64,000 nt of DNA from Polytrichum commune (taxonomy: Eukaryota; Streptophyta; Polytrichopsida; Polytrichales; Polytrichaceae): positions 38,145,554 through 38,209,553 of the forward strand of contig OX485803.1 of NCBI GenBank assembly GCA_950295325.1, read 5' to 3'. Made by a program: the position numbers and the translations under genes. This document shows, piece after piece, positions 1-11,479 of the stretch; the first letter of the stretch is position 1, and each line of letters begins with the position of its first letter. The notes beneath the pieces are model-generated. The model saw nothing but the letters and a program-made list of their open reading frames with translations, was not told the origin of the DNA and did no database searches.

Positions 1-506
1 ATAAGTGCTAAAGCGAAAACACCACATGAGTGTTGCAAGTTTCCTTGCTCCAAAGTGTTAACAGATATCGAGGGCGAACTGTACTCATCCCTCAATAACG
101 GATAACTCTCTTGACAGTGAAAATTAAGGTTTACATTTCCTTCTGATGCTCATCAGTCTCAGTGCATGCAGAACTGATAATTTTGCAGGGAGATGTGCAA
201 ATAAGTAAATGGCTGTGATTGCAGGTGAGAGCTTACAACATCAATGCAATCCCTTGCCAGGTGCATCTGCAATTGAAAACTAGGTGAAGGGATTCAAGAA
301 TCATGGAAATTGACATGCATATGCACAATGCAGACTGCAGGAGCGGAAGGTTGCACCAAGTGTAAATGAGGGTAAACCATTAATGTCAGCTTTGTTGGAC
401 AGTAAGGACGAGCAGAGTACCTGGAAAACTAATTCAACAAGTGGCTGGATAATATGGAGCAGGAAAAGAGCAAAGACGATATCCTGCAGATGCAGTATCA
501 GTGATT
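1..506. other. No recognised gene
   Basis: I see no coding region or RNA gene here. The DNA is ordinary AT-rich intergenic sequence leading into the MITE that starts at 507. Confidence 0.5.
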
Positions 507-716
507 GGGGAGATTTTTGGGCATAATCGGTTGAGATCCTAGTGTTTGCTAGTCCAACCGGTTACATGTTGACATCCTTCGGTTTTCCTTTGTTAAATTG
601 GGGTATATTCCAAAGATTCCTTTAAAATGATGGGTAATTTTCCTGTAGTCTTCAACTTCAACCGGTTATTTCTCAAACTCAACTGGTTCATTTGTAACTA
701 ACTGCCAGTTCTCCCC
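507..716 (+). mobile_element. MITE-like repeat, uninterrupted copy
   Basis: About 210 bp bounded by GGGGAGA at the left and TTCTCCCC at the right, a short terminal inverted repeat. A second copy lies at 34211-34664, where it is split by a 233-bp insertion. Shared blocks include AACCGGTTACATGTTGACAT and TTTCTCAAACTCAAC. This copy is useful because it gives the empty-site sequence for the insertion in the other copy. The superfamily is not assignable, and no clean target duplication was found. Confidence 0.55.
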
Positions 717-841
717 GATCATTGTGCAGCATCCTTCAAAACTGTGGAAAAGATGATAAAAATTGATTTATAACTGAATATAAATGTGGAAAGGACTGGT
801 TATTATAAAAATCAAGAAATACCAAGAACATTCAGCAACAA

Positions 842-2219
842 TTGTCATTGTTGCTGTACTGAATTTGGTGCCAAAGTTCGTCACCATGGATTTTTAATTT
901 CCAGTGCAATGAATCACGAAAGTACCACTACGGATCCTGCCGAGTGAACGGCACATCGATGGCGTGCAAAGACGATATGCTCCAGATGCGGCACCCTTCA
1001 ACTCTCTGCAAAGTACCAAAGGAAGGAAAGGCCTGTGGTAATTGTAAAGATCAAGAAAGACAAAGAAGAACTTTCAGATGTCATGGTTGCTGCACTGAGT
1101 TTGGTGCCAAAGTTCATCCCATCGAACTTTAAATGTCCAGTACAATCACTGAAGAAAGCAACACTAGGGTTCCTGCCGAGTGAGCGGCATTTTGATGGTC
1201 AGCACAAATTCCCGAGATGTCGTCCATGGAAAGATCAAAGGAAGACAGGTCTGTTGGTGAACTGTAAAGATCAACAAAGACAAAGAGAAATATTCAGTTG
1301 TCATTGTTGCTGCACTGGATTTTGGTGCCGAAGTATACCACCATCGATTCTTAAATTTCAAGTGCAATGAATAAAGAAAGCAGTACTAGGGTTCCTGCCG
1401 AGTGAGCAGATTTTCAATGGCCAGCACAATGCCTGGGATGCTGTCGTCTCTTGCCCTTACAAGTGTGCTCCGCCAAAGCCATAGTGATGGTGGATCTCCC
1501 CATCCGAAGTGATGGAGAGAGACACATCCATCACCATGAGGGCAGTGTTGAAATACTCCCGCAGCACCACAAACAAATGGTTCCTCATGCCACACACATG
1601 CAGCCAGGAGCTGTTTACAAAGGTCACAGGTAGAAAGGTCTGGCAATTGTAAAGATCAAGAAAGACAAAGAAGAACATTCAATTGTTATTGTTGCAGCAC
1701 TGAGTTTGGTGCCAAAAATTCATAATTATCGATCGTCAATGTCCAGTGCAACGAATCCAGAAAGCAAGCACTAGGGTTCCTGCCGAGTGAGAGCCATTTC
1801 GATAGCCAGCGCAATGCCTGGGATGTCGTCGTCCATGGAAAGATGAAAGGAAGAAAGGTTTATGGTGGATTGTAAGGATCAATACAGACAAAGAAGAACA
1901 TTTAGTTCTCAATTGTTGCTGCACTGACTTGCTGCAAAAGTATATCACCATCGATCTTCAACGTCCAGCGCAATGAATCCAGTAAGCAGCACTAGGGTGC
2001 CTGCCGAGTGAGCGCCATTTCGATAGCCAGCACGATGCCCAAGATGTCGTCGTCCATGGAAAAGATGAAAGGAAGAAAGGTCTGTGGTGAATTGTAAGGA
2101 TCAACAAATTATGGCAAAGGAGAACATTCAGTTGTCATTTGTTGCAGCATTGAGTTTGGTGCCAAAGTTCATCACTATCGATGCTTAAATTTCCAGTGCA
2201 ATGAATCAAGGAAGCAGGA
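842..2219 (-). repeat. Tandem array of WUN1 gene 3' ends
   Basis: At least five copies of a roughly 220-230 bp unit lie directly downstream of the WUN1-like gene at 2220. Each unit contains the gene's last codons and stop (read on the minus strand as LTRQEP-stop, visible at about 931, 1164, 1386, 1771 and 1992) followed by the same 3' flank. The unit from 1386 to 1770 is longer (385 bp) because it keeps more of the coding part. Copies differ by many substitutions and small indels, so the array is not recent. Confidence 0.8.
1386..1630 (-). pseudogene. WUN1-like C-terminal half, frameshifted duplicate
   Basis: Within the tandem array, this unit retains about 80 codons matching the C-terminal half of the gene at 2220-2725. 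It includes the segment FVVLREYFNTALMV in one frame, then shifts frame and ends in the other frame with IVLAI followed by LLTRQEP and the stop. There is no N-terminal half, so it cannot encode the full domain. It is a partial tandem duplicate with a frameshift, not an independent gene. Confidence 0.75.
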
Positions 2220-2725
2220 CTAGGGTTCCTGCCGAGTGAGCGGATTATCGATGGCGAGCACAATGCATGGGATGTTGTCGTCTCTTTCCCTTGCAAGTGT
2301 GCTCTGCCAAAGCCAGTCTCCCACATCGTGATGCTGGATCTCCCCATCGGAGGACATGGAGGGGGACACATCCGTCACCATGAGGGCGGTATTGAAATAC
2401 TCTCGCAGCACCACAAACACATGGTTCCTCGCGCCCCACACATGCACCCAAGAGCTGTTCACCGCGACGCCCCGGCCTTCCACAAACACTCGGTTCCCAA
2501 TCACCCAGATCTCAATGGGGCTGAAGGGGTAGCTGCTACATTTGGTGAAGCCTGTGAGCAAGAACTTCATGTGCTGCTGGCCAGGGGGGCCATGATACCA
2601 CCAATCGAGCTCCGGTGACAAACAAGATTGCACAGTAGGGATGTCCTCTTCCGCAATGGCATCGTAGAGCTTGTGTACCAAGACGTTGTTTTCGATCTCT
2701 TCTTGTGAGCCTCTGGCTGTCACTC
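2220..2725 (-). CDS. Wound-induced protein WUN1-like (SnoaL/NTF2-like fold), 3' exon
   Basis: The frame of 167 codons matches the plant WUN1/SAG20 family, small SnoaL/NTF2-like proteins induced by wounding and senescence whose biochemical role is not established. Counting from the GTG at 2723, the family hallmarks are all present: LYDAIAEED at 19-27, LDWWYHGPP at 39-47 followed by QHMKFLLTG, WVHVW at 92-96, REYFNTALMV at 107-116, and the typical IVLAI near the end (154-158). The last nine residues, ending LTRQEP, extend beyond the usual LAI terminus. No ATG precedes the frame before an in-frame TGA. A good acceptor (TTGCAG) ends at 2726, so the start probably lies in an upstream exon that I could not place. 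The alternative is a 5'-truncated gene. Its 3' end has been tandemly duplicated downstream. Confidence 0.75.
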
Positions 2726-2747
2726 CTGCAACTAGTGACGCCAGCTC

Positions 2748-2975
2748 TTGTCAAATCTGTTGTTTCCTACCTTCTCTTCTTTATCAAAACACTTTGAATT
2801 AGGGTCGATAAATTTGTTAGTCTTCAACTCGACATCCTTGAATTGATGGACTCTGCAGTTGTCGATTCAGTCCAGTGTCAATAGTTCTTGTCAAATCTGT
2901 TGTTTCCTCCCTCTTCATTGAACCACTTTGAATTAGGGTTGATCGAATTCGTCCCTTCAACCCAACATCATTGAA
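2748..2975. repeat. Two-copy tandem duplication upstream of WUN1
   Basis: The block starting TCTTGTCAAATCTGTTGTTT at about 2748 recurs at about 2886. Both copies continue into a shared CACTTTGAATTAGGGT segment and a CAACYYGACATC-like segment, giving an offset near 137 bp. The duplication falls where the promoter or first exon of the WUN1-like gene should be. Confidence 0.65.
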
Positions 2976-4122
2976 TCATCAAAAATTATGTCTTTTCTGT
3001 CTAATCATACTCTATACAACACACATTCTTCAAATGTCACCAGAAAAAGGCTAACTCTTCAATGGGAAATTAGGAGCCTTTCATAACTTGTACGAGGCGC
3101 TTAAAGAGGATGTGATCCCGGTTGCACTGATCTCTATGCTCTAACTCCGAACAACAGTTCAGTTTTTATTGCAGGCTTTCAATGTCCTCTCTTTCTCAGA
3201 TTCACCACAACAACATCAAACCGCTGGAATGGCAACTTCCAGTCACGAACAGAGTATTAGAACTCTATTCAACCGACCCTCCCTTCCTCCCTCCTTGAAG
3301 CTCAACCGTCATGAGAAACAAGACCTTTTCACATTGTAGGTCAGTTAATCATTCCTGGTTAGAATCAGGCTAATAACAGGCAATGATCCTTCATGAAGGC
3401 GGATGGGCTTTATATGGTTACCTTTCAACTAGCCTGCTTCTCCTAAGAAATGAAACATGCTATTGGTAAAAGATGGTTAGCAGATCCATCCTCATAAATT
3501 TCAGAGTTCATGGGAATATCTTATTCTTTATCAAAGTGAAGATTCTCATGCTCATTATGTTGACTATTGAACTTAGATTGGGCATCATCATTTCAGCACG
3601 CAATCCAATCTCGTTAGGACACGTATCATTTTTATATCCGTTCTTGGGAGCCACACCAAACCACCTATCACTCAAATTGTAGATGACCTAGCAAGAAAAA
3701 TAACCAAATAAAAAGGTCTACCTTATGCCTAACCATCACAGGTGCCGCGCACATGAGTGTTTGTGCACCGCTCCGCCTGGCGGGGCGGATGAGATTCATC
3801 CGGCTGCAACAGAGCCCGTCCACCCTGTGCCAGCGAGGGCGGCGAAGCAGACCTCCGCCCCAGCCCCGGGGTTGCAAGCTTTGCCTCTCTCCGCCACTAG
3901 GTCCTAGCAAAAATCCTACCCCACCTGTGAGTAACTTATGAGCCCAGCAAGACAAGAAACTTTAGCACCTCTCTCCACCCCTCCCCAAAACACATTTAAG
4001 CACAAGTTTGAACACTAAACACTCACATTATTCACTTCCTCTTCACTCATACTCACACCCACTTCTCTTCTCTCATATTCACACCCACATTTGGGCTCTC
4101 TTTCTTCTACGTCACCCCCAAG
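2976..4122. other. Intergenic DNA with a GC-rich island
   Basis: No gene is recognised. A GC-rich stretch at about 3740-3910 stands out from AT-rich surroundings. It reads open in several frames, as GC-rich DNA does, but shows no domain. The C-rich block at 3960-4110, with ACTCAC- and TTCTCT-like runs, could be the promoter or leader of the Harbinger ORF at 4123. Confidence 0.4.
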
Positions 4123-4856
4123 TTGGGCCTCTTTTTTCTTTTTTTTAATCATGGAGGAAGGCATGGGTTATTTGGGGAAAATAGTACTTGCATCCCCTCC
4201 AATTTTGGGGACTCCATCTCTCCTTACCAAGTTACCAATGACGAAATTTCGGGTTTAGGTTCCTCATCTCTTCCGGCTAGGGAGTGGACCCATGGTGCCA
4301 CCAAATTTCTCATAGAATTGGTGAAGGAGAGGATTGAGAGCTTTTGCACAACTGTGTTTAAGCAACAAAATTGGGAGAGGATTAGGGATTAGATTTTGAA
4401 GGAGCATCCTAATGGGACAAGCTCAAGCGGCACTATTACAAGGAAAAGAAACTCCACAATGTCACAGGTGACAATGCAAGATCTCAGTGGATTTGGTTTA
4501 ACACCATCAATGAGGTACTCTCTGGTACCGCTAAGGCGGATGGTGTGCCCGGTGGGATGGACAATGGCGAACATGTGGGTGTAGAAGAACAAGTTCCATC
4601 TCAAGAAGAAGAGGCAACACAAAAGGGTCGAGAGGAGGAACCGGATTCTCCTCGAACTAGAGCTGCAAACTTGCCCGGAATCCGGGGACAACCTGTGAAG
4701 AGGAGAAGGTTGGCAAGTGATATGGCAGCTTCTCTGGATCGGTTTTGTGAGTCTACCCGTAGAATTGAAGAGTTGAAGTTAGAGTCGGCTGTTGAAATGC
4801 ACAAAGAGAATAGACAGTTGGAATTGGAGATGTTTAAACTGACTCAGGCATCATAG
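4123..4856 (+). pseudogene. PIF/Harbinger accessory protein, Myb/SANT-like DNA-binding (decayed)
   Basis: The product resembles the Myb/SANT-like protein that PIF/Harbinger elements encode beside their transposase to help it bind the element ends. The first segment holds a trihelix-like domain: AREWTHGATKFLIELVKER, then FKQQNWERIRD. It is interrupted by an in-frame TAG at about 4390 and continues with ILKEHPNGTSSSGTITRKRN. A frameshift then moves the reading to the 4545 frame, which carries INEVLSGTAKADGVPGGMDNG, an acidic stretch, a basic VKRRR cluster and a C-terminal charged helix (IEELKLESAVEMHKENRQLE). One stop and at least one frameshift make it a pseudogene. The partner transposase lies convergently at 7036-8199. 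Confidence 0.75.
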
Positions 4857-5405
4857 GAGAGGATGGCAGGTCTTTTTGCAAGTGTGCTGCAAAATCTACA
4901 GAAGTAGATATGGCAATATTGTAATTGGAAGTTTTCAATTTCATTGTACTTGCTATTTTGATGCAATATAACAATATATTTTTGCCATACATTTACATAT
5001 CATAGTTAATATATATTTCTTATTTTATTTTCTTGAGTTCATATAATATGTAGATGTTCAATAAAAATGTACATGCTTCTATTATACAATGAATGTTAAT
5101 GCACGACATACATCTACAATATACATAATCAAGTGTATTCGCTTTCTTAGCAAATTACACCCACATCATGAATATTATATGCTAATACAATGACATTATG
5201 TGTCACTAGAAAAACGTGTGTTTGTAATTACCTATACACTTGATTCAATGCTCCTACTACATAAAGGTTTTTTCTTACAATTGTATAATTCCATATAATT
5301 GTCTTCACAGTATCAATGTCACATTCTCAAGCATACGTTCAACAACATTTTATGAATTTGTTACAATATACACATTGTATAATTATTAAAAAGTGTTAAC
5401 TCCTA

Positions 5406-6868
5406 TACAGTCTAACCTCATTAGTACGACAGTCATTTCTACGACACCCTCAATATTACAACACATTTTTGCGGGACCGAACTTCTTGGTTCAAAACTCC
5501 CACTTTCATATGTCTGCGGCACTCAATAATACGACATTTAGAGCTTACATTTTGTCAAATTAAAAAGGGAACAAATGCTACAATTCCTTTCATCCATGGT
5601 ATGTACATCTATATTACATCCTTTTTCACTTGGGAACTACTTCAGAACTTCACTTGTCATTGGAAACTTCATGATAATTAGGGTAACTCATGTACAATAG
5701 ACATGGTAGGTTCATGGTCCGACTTTCATGGTCCGACTTCCTAAAAAAGAAAAATGAAAGCCTTGGGCCCCTCACTACGTGTAAACCAAATGTGGACCAA
5801 GAAGAATGACCATGCACCAAAAACCGAACGTATTGATTTTTTTAATACATGCCCAAAAGAGGGCCATTCTGAAATTAATTCAAGTTTGACCTATCTTTTG
5901 TCTTCTCTTGGGCTTCACTTGTCCTCACTTCTTGTTAATGTGTCGAAGATGTGCCTCGCCAATCTTTTCACAACAATTCTTACAAAAATTAAGAGCAATT
6001 TAATTTGTGCATGTTCAATGTAAGGTACATGTGACATTTACCTTGTGTTGGCACTATATTAAATAGGATATTTAATGTTTATTTACATTTCATGTTGCTA
6101 CCACCGTATCTTGCTTAACACTAATTCTCAATTCGTTAATAATTAGTGTTGGAATATTTGCTATAAGATATGTTGGGATTCTTCTTTTATCGTAGTTAGT
6201 ATTTTTCATGTCCCTAATAGAACTAAATTAAAACATGTAACTTCCACATATTACCATAGTTCATATTAGTGTTTGAATTTATATTTCATGTTACTTACTT
6301 TCACAGGGTTATTATTATTTAGTAAATGTGTTCGTATGAAGTGTATCAAATTATACTTAGTGTAGTAGAAAAGAATGCAAAAAATGACCACAAATCTGCT
6401 CCCCATTGTGGTTTTTTTTACCACCCTAATTTACAATCACTAGATAATTATAATTTTTTTTGCAAGGGCAATTTGCTTAGTAATGCTAAATGTCATGCAT
6501 CATTACTATCTAATTTCTTAGTAGACAATTCATTGCATTTTGGCGTTGATAAAATCATTGGTTATAAAAAGCTAGTAGCGAATTTGGATAAGATGACAAT
6601 TCGTAACTTAGGTGGACAACACCCAAAAAGTTTGAACTCTTATTTCAAGAGTTCTCGATAATATTTGTATTTGGTTGGAGGTGTAAATTATTATTTCATA
6701 TAATCTATATTGTTTAAACTTGTTGCATATGTTTTGAAGGTCATATTTCTTGTGTTTTTATGTTCCCTTGATAATACGAAAATTTTAGGTTATTTGTCAC
6801 GTTAAGGAGAAGACGACACCTCCATAATACGACATTTGTTGGGTTTCCCAGAGGTGTCTTACTAAAAA
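5406..6868 (+). mobile_element. Degenerate pogo/Tigger-like remnant between the Harbinger genes
   Basis: The left edge begins CAGTCTAACCTCATTAGTAC and is followed by repeated TACGACA motifs. Related motifs (AATACGACATTTGTTGG, GACGACACCTCC) occur near 6805-6840. At 6326-6661 an open frame of about 111 codons ends with DKMTIRNLGGQHPKSLNSYFK, which resembles the C-terminus of pogo/Tigger transposases (basic stretch, then a short S/F-rich end). No catalytic domain survives. The terminal inverted repeats are not clean, so the limits are approximate. It appears to have inserted between the two Harbinger ORFs. Confidence 0.45.
5755..5950 (+). repeat. Dispersed ~200-bp repeat, copy A
   Basis: This sequence recurs at 30170-30400 on the same strand and at 47240-47470 on the opposite strand. 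Shared blocks include CCCCTCACTA, GTAAACCARATGTGGACCA and GGAATGACCA-like segments, a GCCCAAAA tract and a CTTGTCTTC tract. I cannot tell whether it is a MITE or an LTR fragment. This copy lies inside the pogo-like remnant. Confidence 0.6.
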
Positions 6869-7035
6869 GGAACAACAATATCATTATAGTCATGATATTT
6901 TAAAAACATTAACATTTATATATTATATTTTCATCATTATTTGAAGAGAATTACTGAAGGCACATTTCATAATGTTTATACCAATCATTTATATAATATA
7001 AAATAGAATAGTACAACATAGATTAATCCTATACA

Positions 7036-8199
7036 TCATAAAGATGGATTTCTTACAACCCAAACTTCAAACAGGGCCACCGTCATCTGTTCCCCCGCTA
7101 CTTTACCAGCCCGACCATCCCCGTGCACTCTTAGAGGTCCCCTACATACTCCAACAAAATGATCGGCACGTTGATCGAAATTGTTTAACAATGGAATTCG
7201 CTCTGAAAATATATCGCAGTAATTATGCAGAATACAACATGAAAGAATGATTGTAGCAGCCCTGTCTACTCTCATATTCAAATTTTTCAAATTCTCCATC
7301 GATTCTTCAATGCTCTAAAAGCTTGTTCAATCACAACTCTGCCAGAATTCAAAGACTCATCAAACCTTCTTTTATCTTCAAACATGGGATCATTGATACT
7401 GGGCTTAAAACTCTTTAGCAGATAGGGACAGCTATGATAGGCGGCATCTCCAAGCAAATACGATCGAATTTCTAATCCACCAATCTCCAAAACTGGCTCT
7501 GGTAAAATCTCTCATGTCCTCAGTTACGTATAGATTTTTGACCAAGCAAATTGAGCGGCATTATGCACTTTACCGGGCTGCCCTGCACACACATTCCAAA
7601 AAAAATCCCTCTGCATCGCACACTGCTTATAATAATACACTATGAAAAAAATTTCTATTGAAAAAGTCACAAGGCATAGGGATTAAATCCCTTTGAGGCC
7701 TAGTGGACAAAGGAATGTGGGTGCCATCTATAGCACCTACCACATTGGGCAAGCCGGTAAGATCTCTAAATTTACAGATAGTATCCATTAGTCTATGCCG
7801 TCTAGATGCATGAATGTACGCACCAAATAATCCATTTCTAGAAGACAATACTCTACAAATAATTAGGGTATATTTTCTAATGGTAGATTCTCCACAACCA
7901 TACAACATATTCATGGCTTTGCAAGAAAAACCATAGTCTAATCGGTACAGAACTAAACACACTTACTTCCTAATGGGTATAAGAGGTCTGATAAACATTT
8001 GCGCAATAGGATGCAAAAATGGTGTAAGTTCGGCAACTAACTGCTCAAATGCTAGAAAATTCATCCTATAAGTCTGCCGGTATTTCCGATCTAACATATC
8101 CGGGGTAGTATGCCACACATCTCCCTCAACAACATCATAATGAATATTTTGTTTTGGTTCGATCCAGCACAATCTTTGTGGGAAACGTCGCATCCACAA
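7036..8199 (-). pseudogene. PIF/Harbinger DDE transposase (decayed)
   Basis: The conceptual product is a PIF/Harbinger nuclease (DDE_Tnp_4 type), which cuts and joins element ends. Reading from 8199 downwards: an N-terminal helical region (YRMNFLAFEQLVAEL), an in-frame TAA at 7963-7965 after PIRK, then CLVLYRLDYGFSCKAMNMLY and GCGESTIRKY. The first catalytic Asp is in VVGAIDGTHIPLS. After a stop near 7627 and a frameshift in a T-run come AAQFAW, the second Asp in LLGDAAY, and the Glu in VIEQAFRALKNRWRI. A further shift gives the CCILHNYCDIF segment and a C-terminus at 7036. All three acidic residues survive, but the several stops and shifts inactivate it. Confidence 0.85.
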
Positions 8200-9985
8200 A
8201 TAAACAACAACTATAGGAAAATACCTAGCCCCCTACACTTCCATCCAAAAAATCTAATGTTAGTCGCACACGCGCTCTACGAATTGGAAATGTCAAAAAT
8301 ACCACTATAATTGCAAAAAAAACTAAAATTAACTCCTCCTTTACTAGAGCCATTTTTTGTAGACACGGTACAAGGAAGCAAAAAAATATGTCTTAGATCT
8401 CACACCCTTATGTGCTAAAAATGCTTTAAATCTAGAAGCTAAAAAATCCTTACAATCTATAAGTTCAAAAAATTTCAAATCGAAAAGCTCAAAAATCTTA
8501 ACTACATGAAAATAATAATCACTGGGATCCAAAAATATAATCTCTCCCAAATCAATCTTTCAAAAACTCATATTTCAAAATCTAATGTGTTGGACTTCAA
8601 AGCCTGTGATGGAGCTCTATTCAACTTGTATACTTGACGTGGAACACTGTTGGGCTTATATGCCCCAGAGTTGTGATCTGCATTAAGAGGCGGTGGTAAC
8701 TCAAGGGAGTTACCGAAGAACCTTCTTGGAAAAAAAACTTTATGTGAAAATCGCAGCTAAAAAGTGGGTTTTTAATGAGGCGGAGGCGGGGGCCGCAAGG
8801 CAGGACCCATCCACCAGGCGGTCCGCTTGCGGGCTGCCATCCCCGCCTCTTTTTCTGGTCATTCTGATGGCGTCCCACCAGCCAACCGCGGGACGCCACG
8901 TGTACCTCAGCCTGGTGCATGGCCAAGCTGCCCCTGCACCATGTGCACTGTACCACAAGTTGTGAGTGTTGTTTTTCAGCTTCTTATGGACACCAAGCAT
9001 CAATCATGAACTTGGTAATTGATGCAAGGAGCCTTGTGATGGGTTGTAATAGATGCCCAGCCTATGAAGCCATGTTGAGTGATAATGAATGCCTAGTACA
9101 TCCAAAGATAGGGTGACACATGTCCATTACCAAACTTGGTGGTCATGGCATGGGATGGTCATCAAGTATGAATGATAATGTGCCTCCTCACTTCCAATAA
9201 GGATTAAACACATCGCATGTTCATTTTGGCCTAACCACTAACAATGACTCTATACATACTAAGGTAGACAGACCCATATCCGATAACCTAAACAATTTCG
9301 CATACATGTGGTTCATGTGTGATAATGAAGTGATTTTTAAAACCTAGAAAAGAATATCACAACGTTTAACAAAAAAAAATCACAATTTATTCTGAAGTAT
9401 TGAAATCACAATGCATTTCCAATGGCAAGATTTTCCCCCAACCCATAGCATAGGTCAACCTATTTATGGTAATTAGTAGACAAAAACTTGATTTCAGTCA
9501 GTGCCCTTTTCAAGGAATGCAAATGCCCTTTTAGATTCCTTTTCCCATCACGTTAAACTCTTCAATGGCTACAACTTCTCTCTCACATGGTCACTATCTA
9601 TTTCCAACATTCTAAATTAGAGAATGATGGGCTCTAAATAAGCATGTCAAAGAGCATAGATCTCTACTTTTCCTATAGGATATACTTGATTGAATGCAAT
9701 TTAAACTTTAAACTAAACTTAAGTTACAATAACATGCAAAATCACTATCAAAGGCAACAACATTGTCGATCATGCCAATAGTTAGAGTATGTTGTATCTG
9801 AGGACCTCTGTGTTGATGTTACTTCACATCCATTTGGTATCATCAATGTCCTTTAGTCTCCCTTTGGATCTTAGATTTGGCACCTGGTCCCTATATTTCC
9901 GTCTTGTATTCATCCAGATTTTCCTCCACATTGCCACAATCAACCCTAATATTAACCATTGAAATATCTCCACTTAATTGTTTCT
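8200..9985. other. No recognised gene; GC-rich palindromic patch
   Basis: This should contain one end of the Harbinger element, but I could not find matching terminal repeats. A GC-rich patch at about 8777-8850 is partly self-complementary (GAGGCGGAGGCGGGG near its left side, CCCCGCCTC near its right). The rest is AT-rich with no convincing coding sequence. Confidence 0.4.
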
Positions 9986-9987
9986 CT

Positions 9988-10455
9988 TGCTTCAATTCAA
10001 GTCTACACTTAAGAGGAGAGGGAGTCTAAGGTTTCAGGTTGTGCACTGGAAATGCAACCTGATAAAAATGGGGTACCACCGATCCTCTGATCTTTGAAAA
10101 ATCATTCAACTTATTCAATCGATGCAAGTTAAAAGACTCAGAAAGTTTTCCGGCTTTCATGACGATTCAAAAACGTTCCAAGGTCTTGTGAAGTCACGTT
10201 GTAACACTAATATCAAGCATTTACAACATCTCCAAAAGCAGGTTCTTCTTGCTTCCATTCCAGTCTACACTGGAGGGGAGATAAGGAGAAGGTTCCAAGT
10301 TGTGCGATGAAATCACAACCTGATAAGAATAAGGTACCATTGATACTTTGATCTTTGCAAACCATTCAACGCACAATGCAAGTTAAAGACTTGAACCTCC
10401 AGCTTTCATGAAGAATGAATGGTCCGAGGTCCTGTGAGGTCATATTGTACAAGTA
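9988..10455. repeat. Tandem duplication, about 261-bp offset
   Basis: The block at 9988 (CTTGCTTCAATTCAAGTCTACAC) recurs diverged at 10249. Both copies continue through a GTTGTGC segment, AACCTGATAA, GATCTTTG, CATTCAAC, ATGCAAGTTAAA, GCTTTCATGA and a GGTC(C/T)TGTGA(A/G)GTCA segment. No coding potential is apparent. Confidence 0.65.
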
Positions 10456-10898
10456 ATTTAAGTGTGGTGGGTACATCAATATTCTTTGGAGAAGTATAGG
10501 TGTAGATTACGCTATTGCATGATACGGAGGCCAATTTTATTGCTTTTTGTAATTCTTAACATTGAAGACAACACTGCAATTACTGAGCCTTCAAGAAATT
10601 CAGCAAGAAAATACGAGAATATAACCAATACCCGATGACTGTTGTTAATAAGGGCACCAACTAATCAAGATAATCCTACTGCTTTCATTTCAGGTAGAGT
10701 GCTTGGAAATAATTATTTGGGATTCCATCACAATGATGATGGCTGGCACATTCAACTCCCAAATGACTAGATATGAGTACATATTTAAAATCATTTATAT
10801 TGATTTTTTTTCCTCATTTCAAAAGACAGGTTACAAATTGTATAACACTTGCACGTGCACCGCCTTAACCTTAATGATGACATTCCATTATTAAAGCA
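10456..10898. other. No recognised feature
   Basis: AT-rich DNA between the tandem duplication and the left LTR-like repeat of the copia relic. Nothing is identified. Confidence 0.4.
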
Positions 10899-11154
10899 CG
10901 ATGGAACTAGAGATCACATTGCATAAGCAAATACATATTTTCAAAGCTATGTATACTAGGAGTGAAATGGTCACCCTTACCTCTTGCCTTGTCCTTTACT
11001 ATAATTCTCTTTCTTGGTTCATACAATGCAATTGGGATTTCTCAACTTCCACTCCCACAAACCATATGGCTTTATTCAAACCTTATTCCACTCTTAAACT
11101 TCTAACAAACACCATTCTATGACTACGAGCAACCTAATGCTTTACCTTCAACAC
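10899..11154 (-). repeat. LTR-like direct repeat, distal copy
   Basis: A direct repeat of 15871-16130. Shared blocks include AACTAGAGATCA, ATTGCA, TCTTTCTTGGTTCA, CCCACAAACCATATG, CTTAAAC, TCTAACAAACACCAT and TACCTTCAAC. It flanks the copia coding relic on its far side, as a 3' LTR would, but the TG and CA ends could not be fixed. Confidence 0.6.
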
Positions 11155-11479
11155 TTTTACTTTACGAGTAGTGAACAGAATGCGATTTCATTCGCCTTGA
11201 TCATGATTGTTTCCTATCATTCGCAATTACCATATTTTCAAATGACGTAGTTTTAGATATGTTTGAATAATCATTTAAACATGTCCAAGTTTCCTTTCTA
11301 TATCATGTTGGTGCAATATGTGGTTCTTCCATCATTTTCCAAACGCCCAACGTATCATTGTAAAGTATCCTCGTTCCCTTCTCCATCAAAACCTAGTCTT
11401 GGTTGCATTCTCGTTAGAATTGTTTTGGGACGGAGGTGTTGACGAACACCCTTTATTTGTTCGTCCTCCTCTTGGTGTT

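Noticed and set aside
8693-8965. Overlapping frames of 60-110 codons on both strands in a GC-rich patch
   Set aside because: Open on several frames because of base composition and without recognisable domains.
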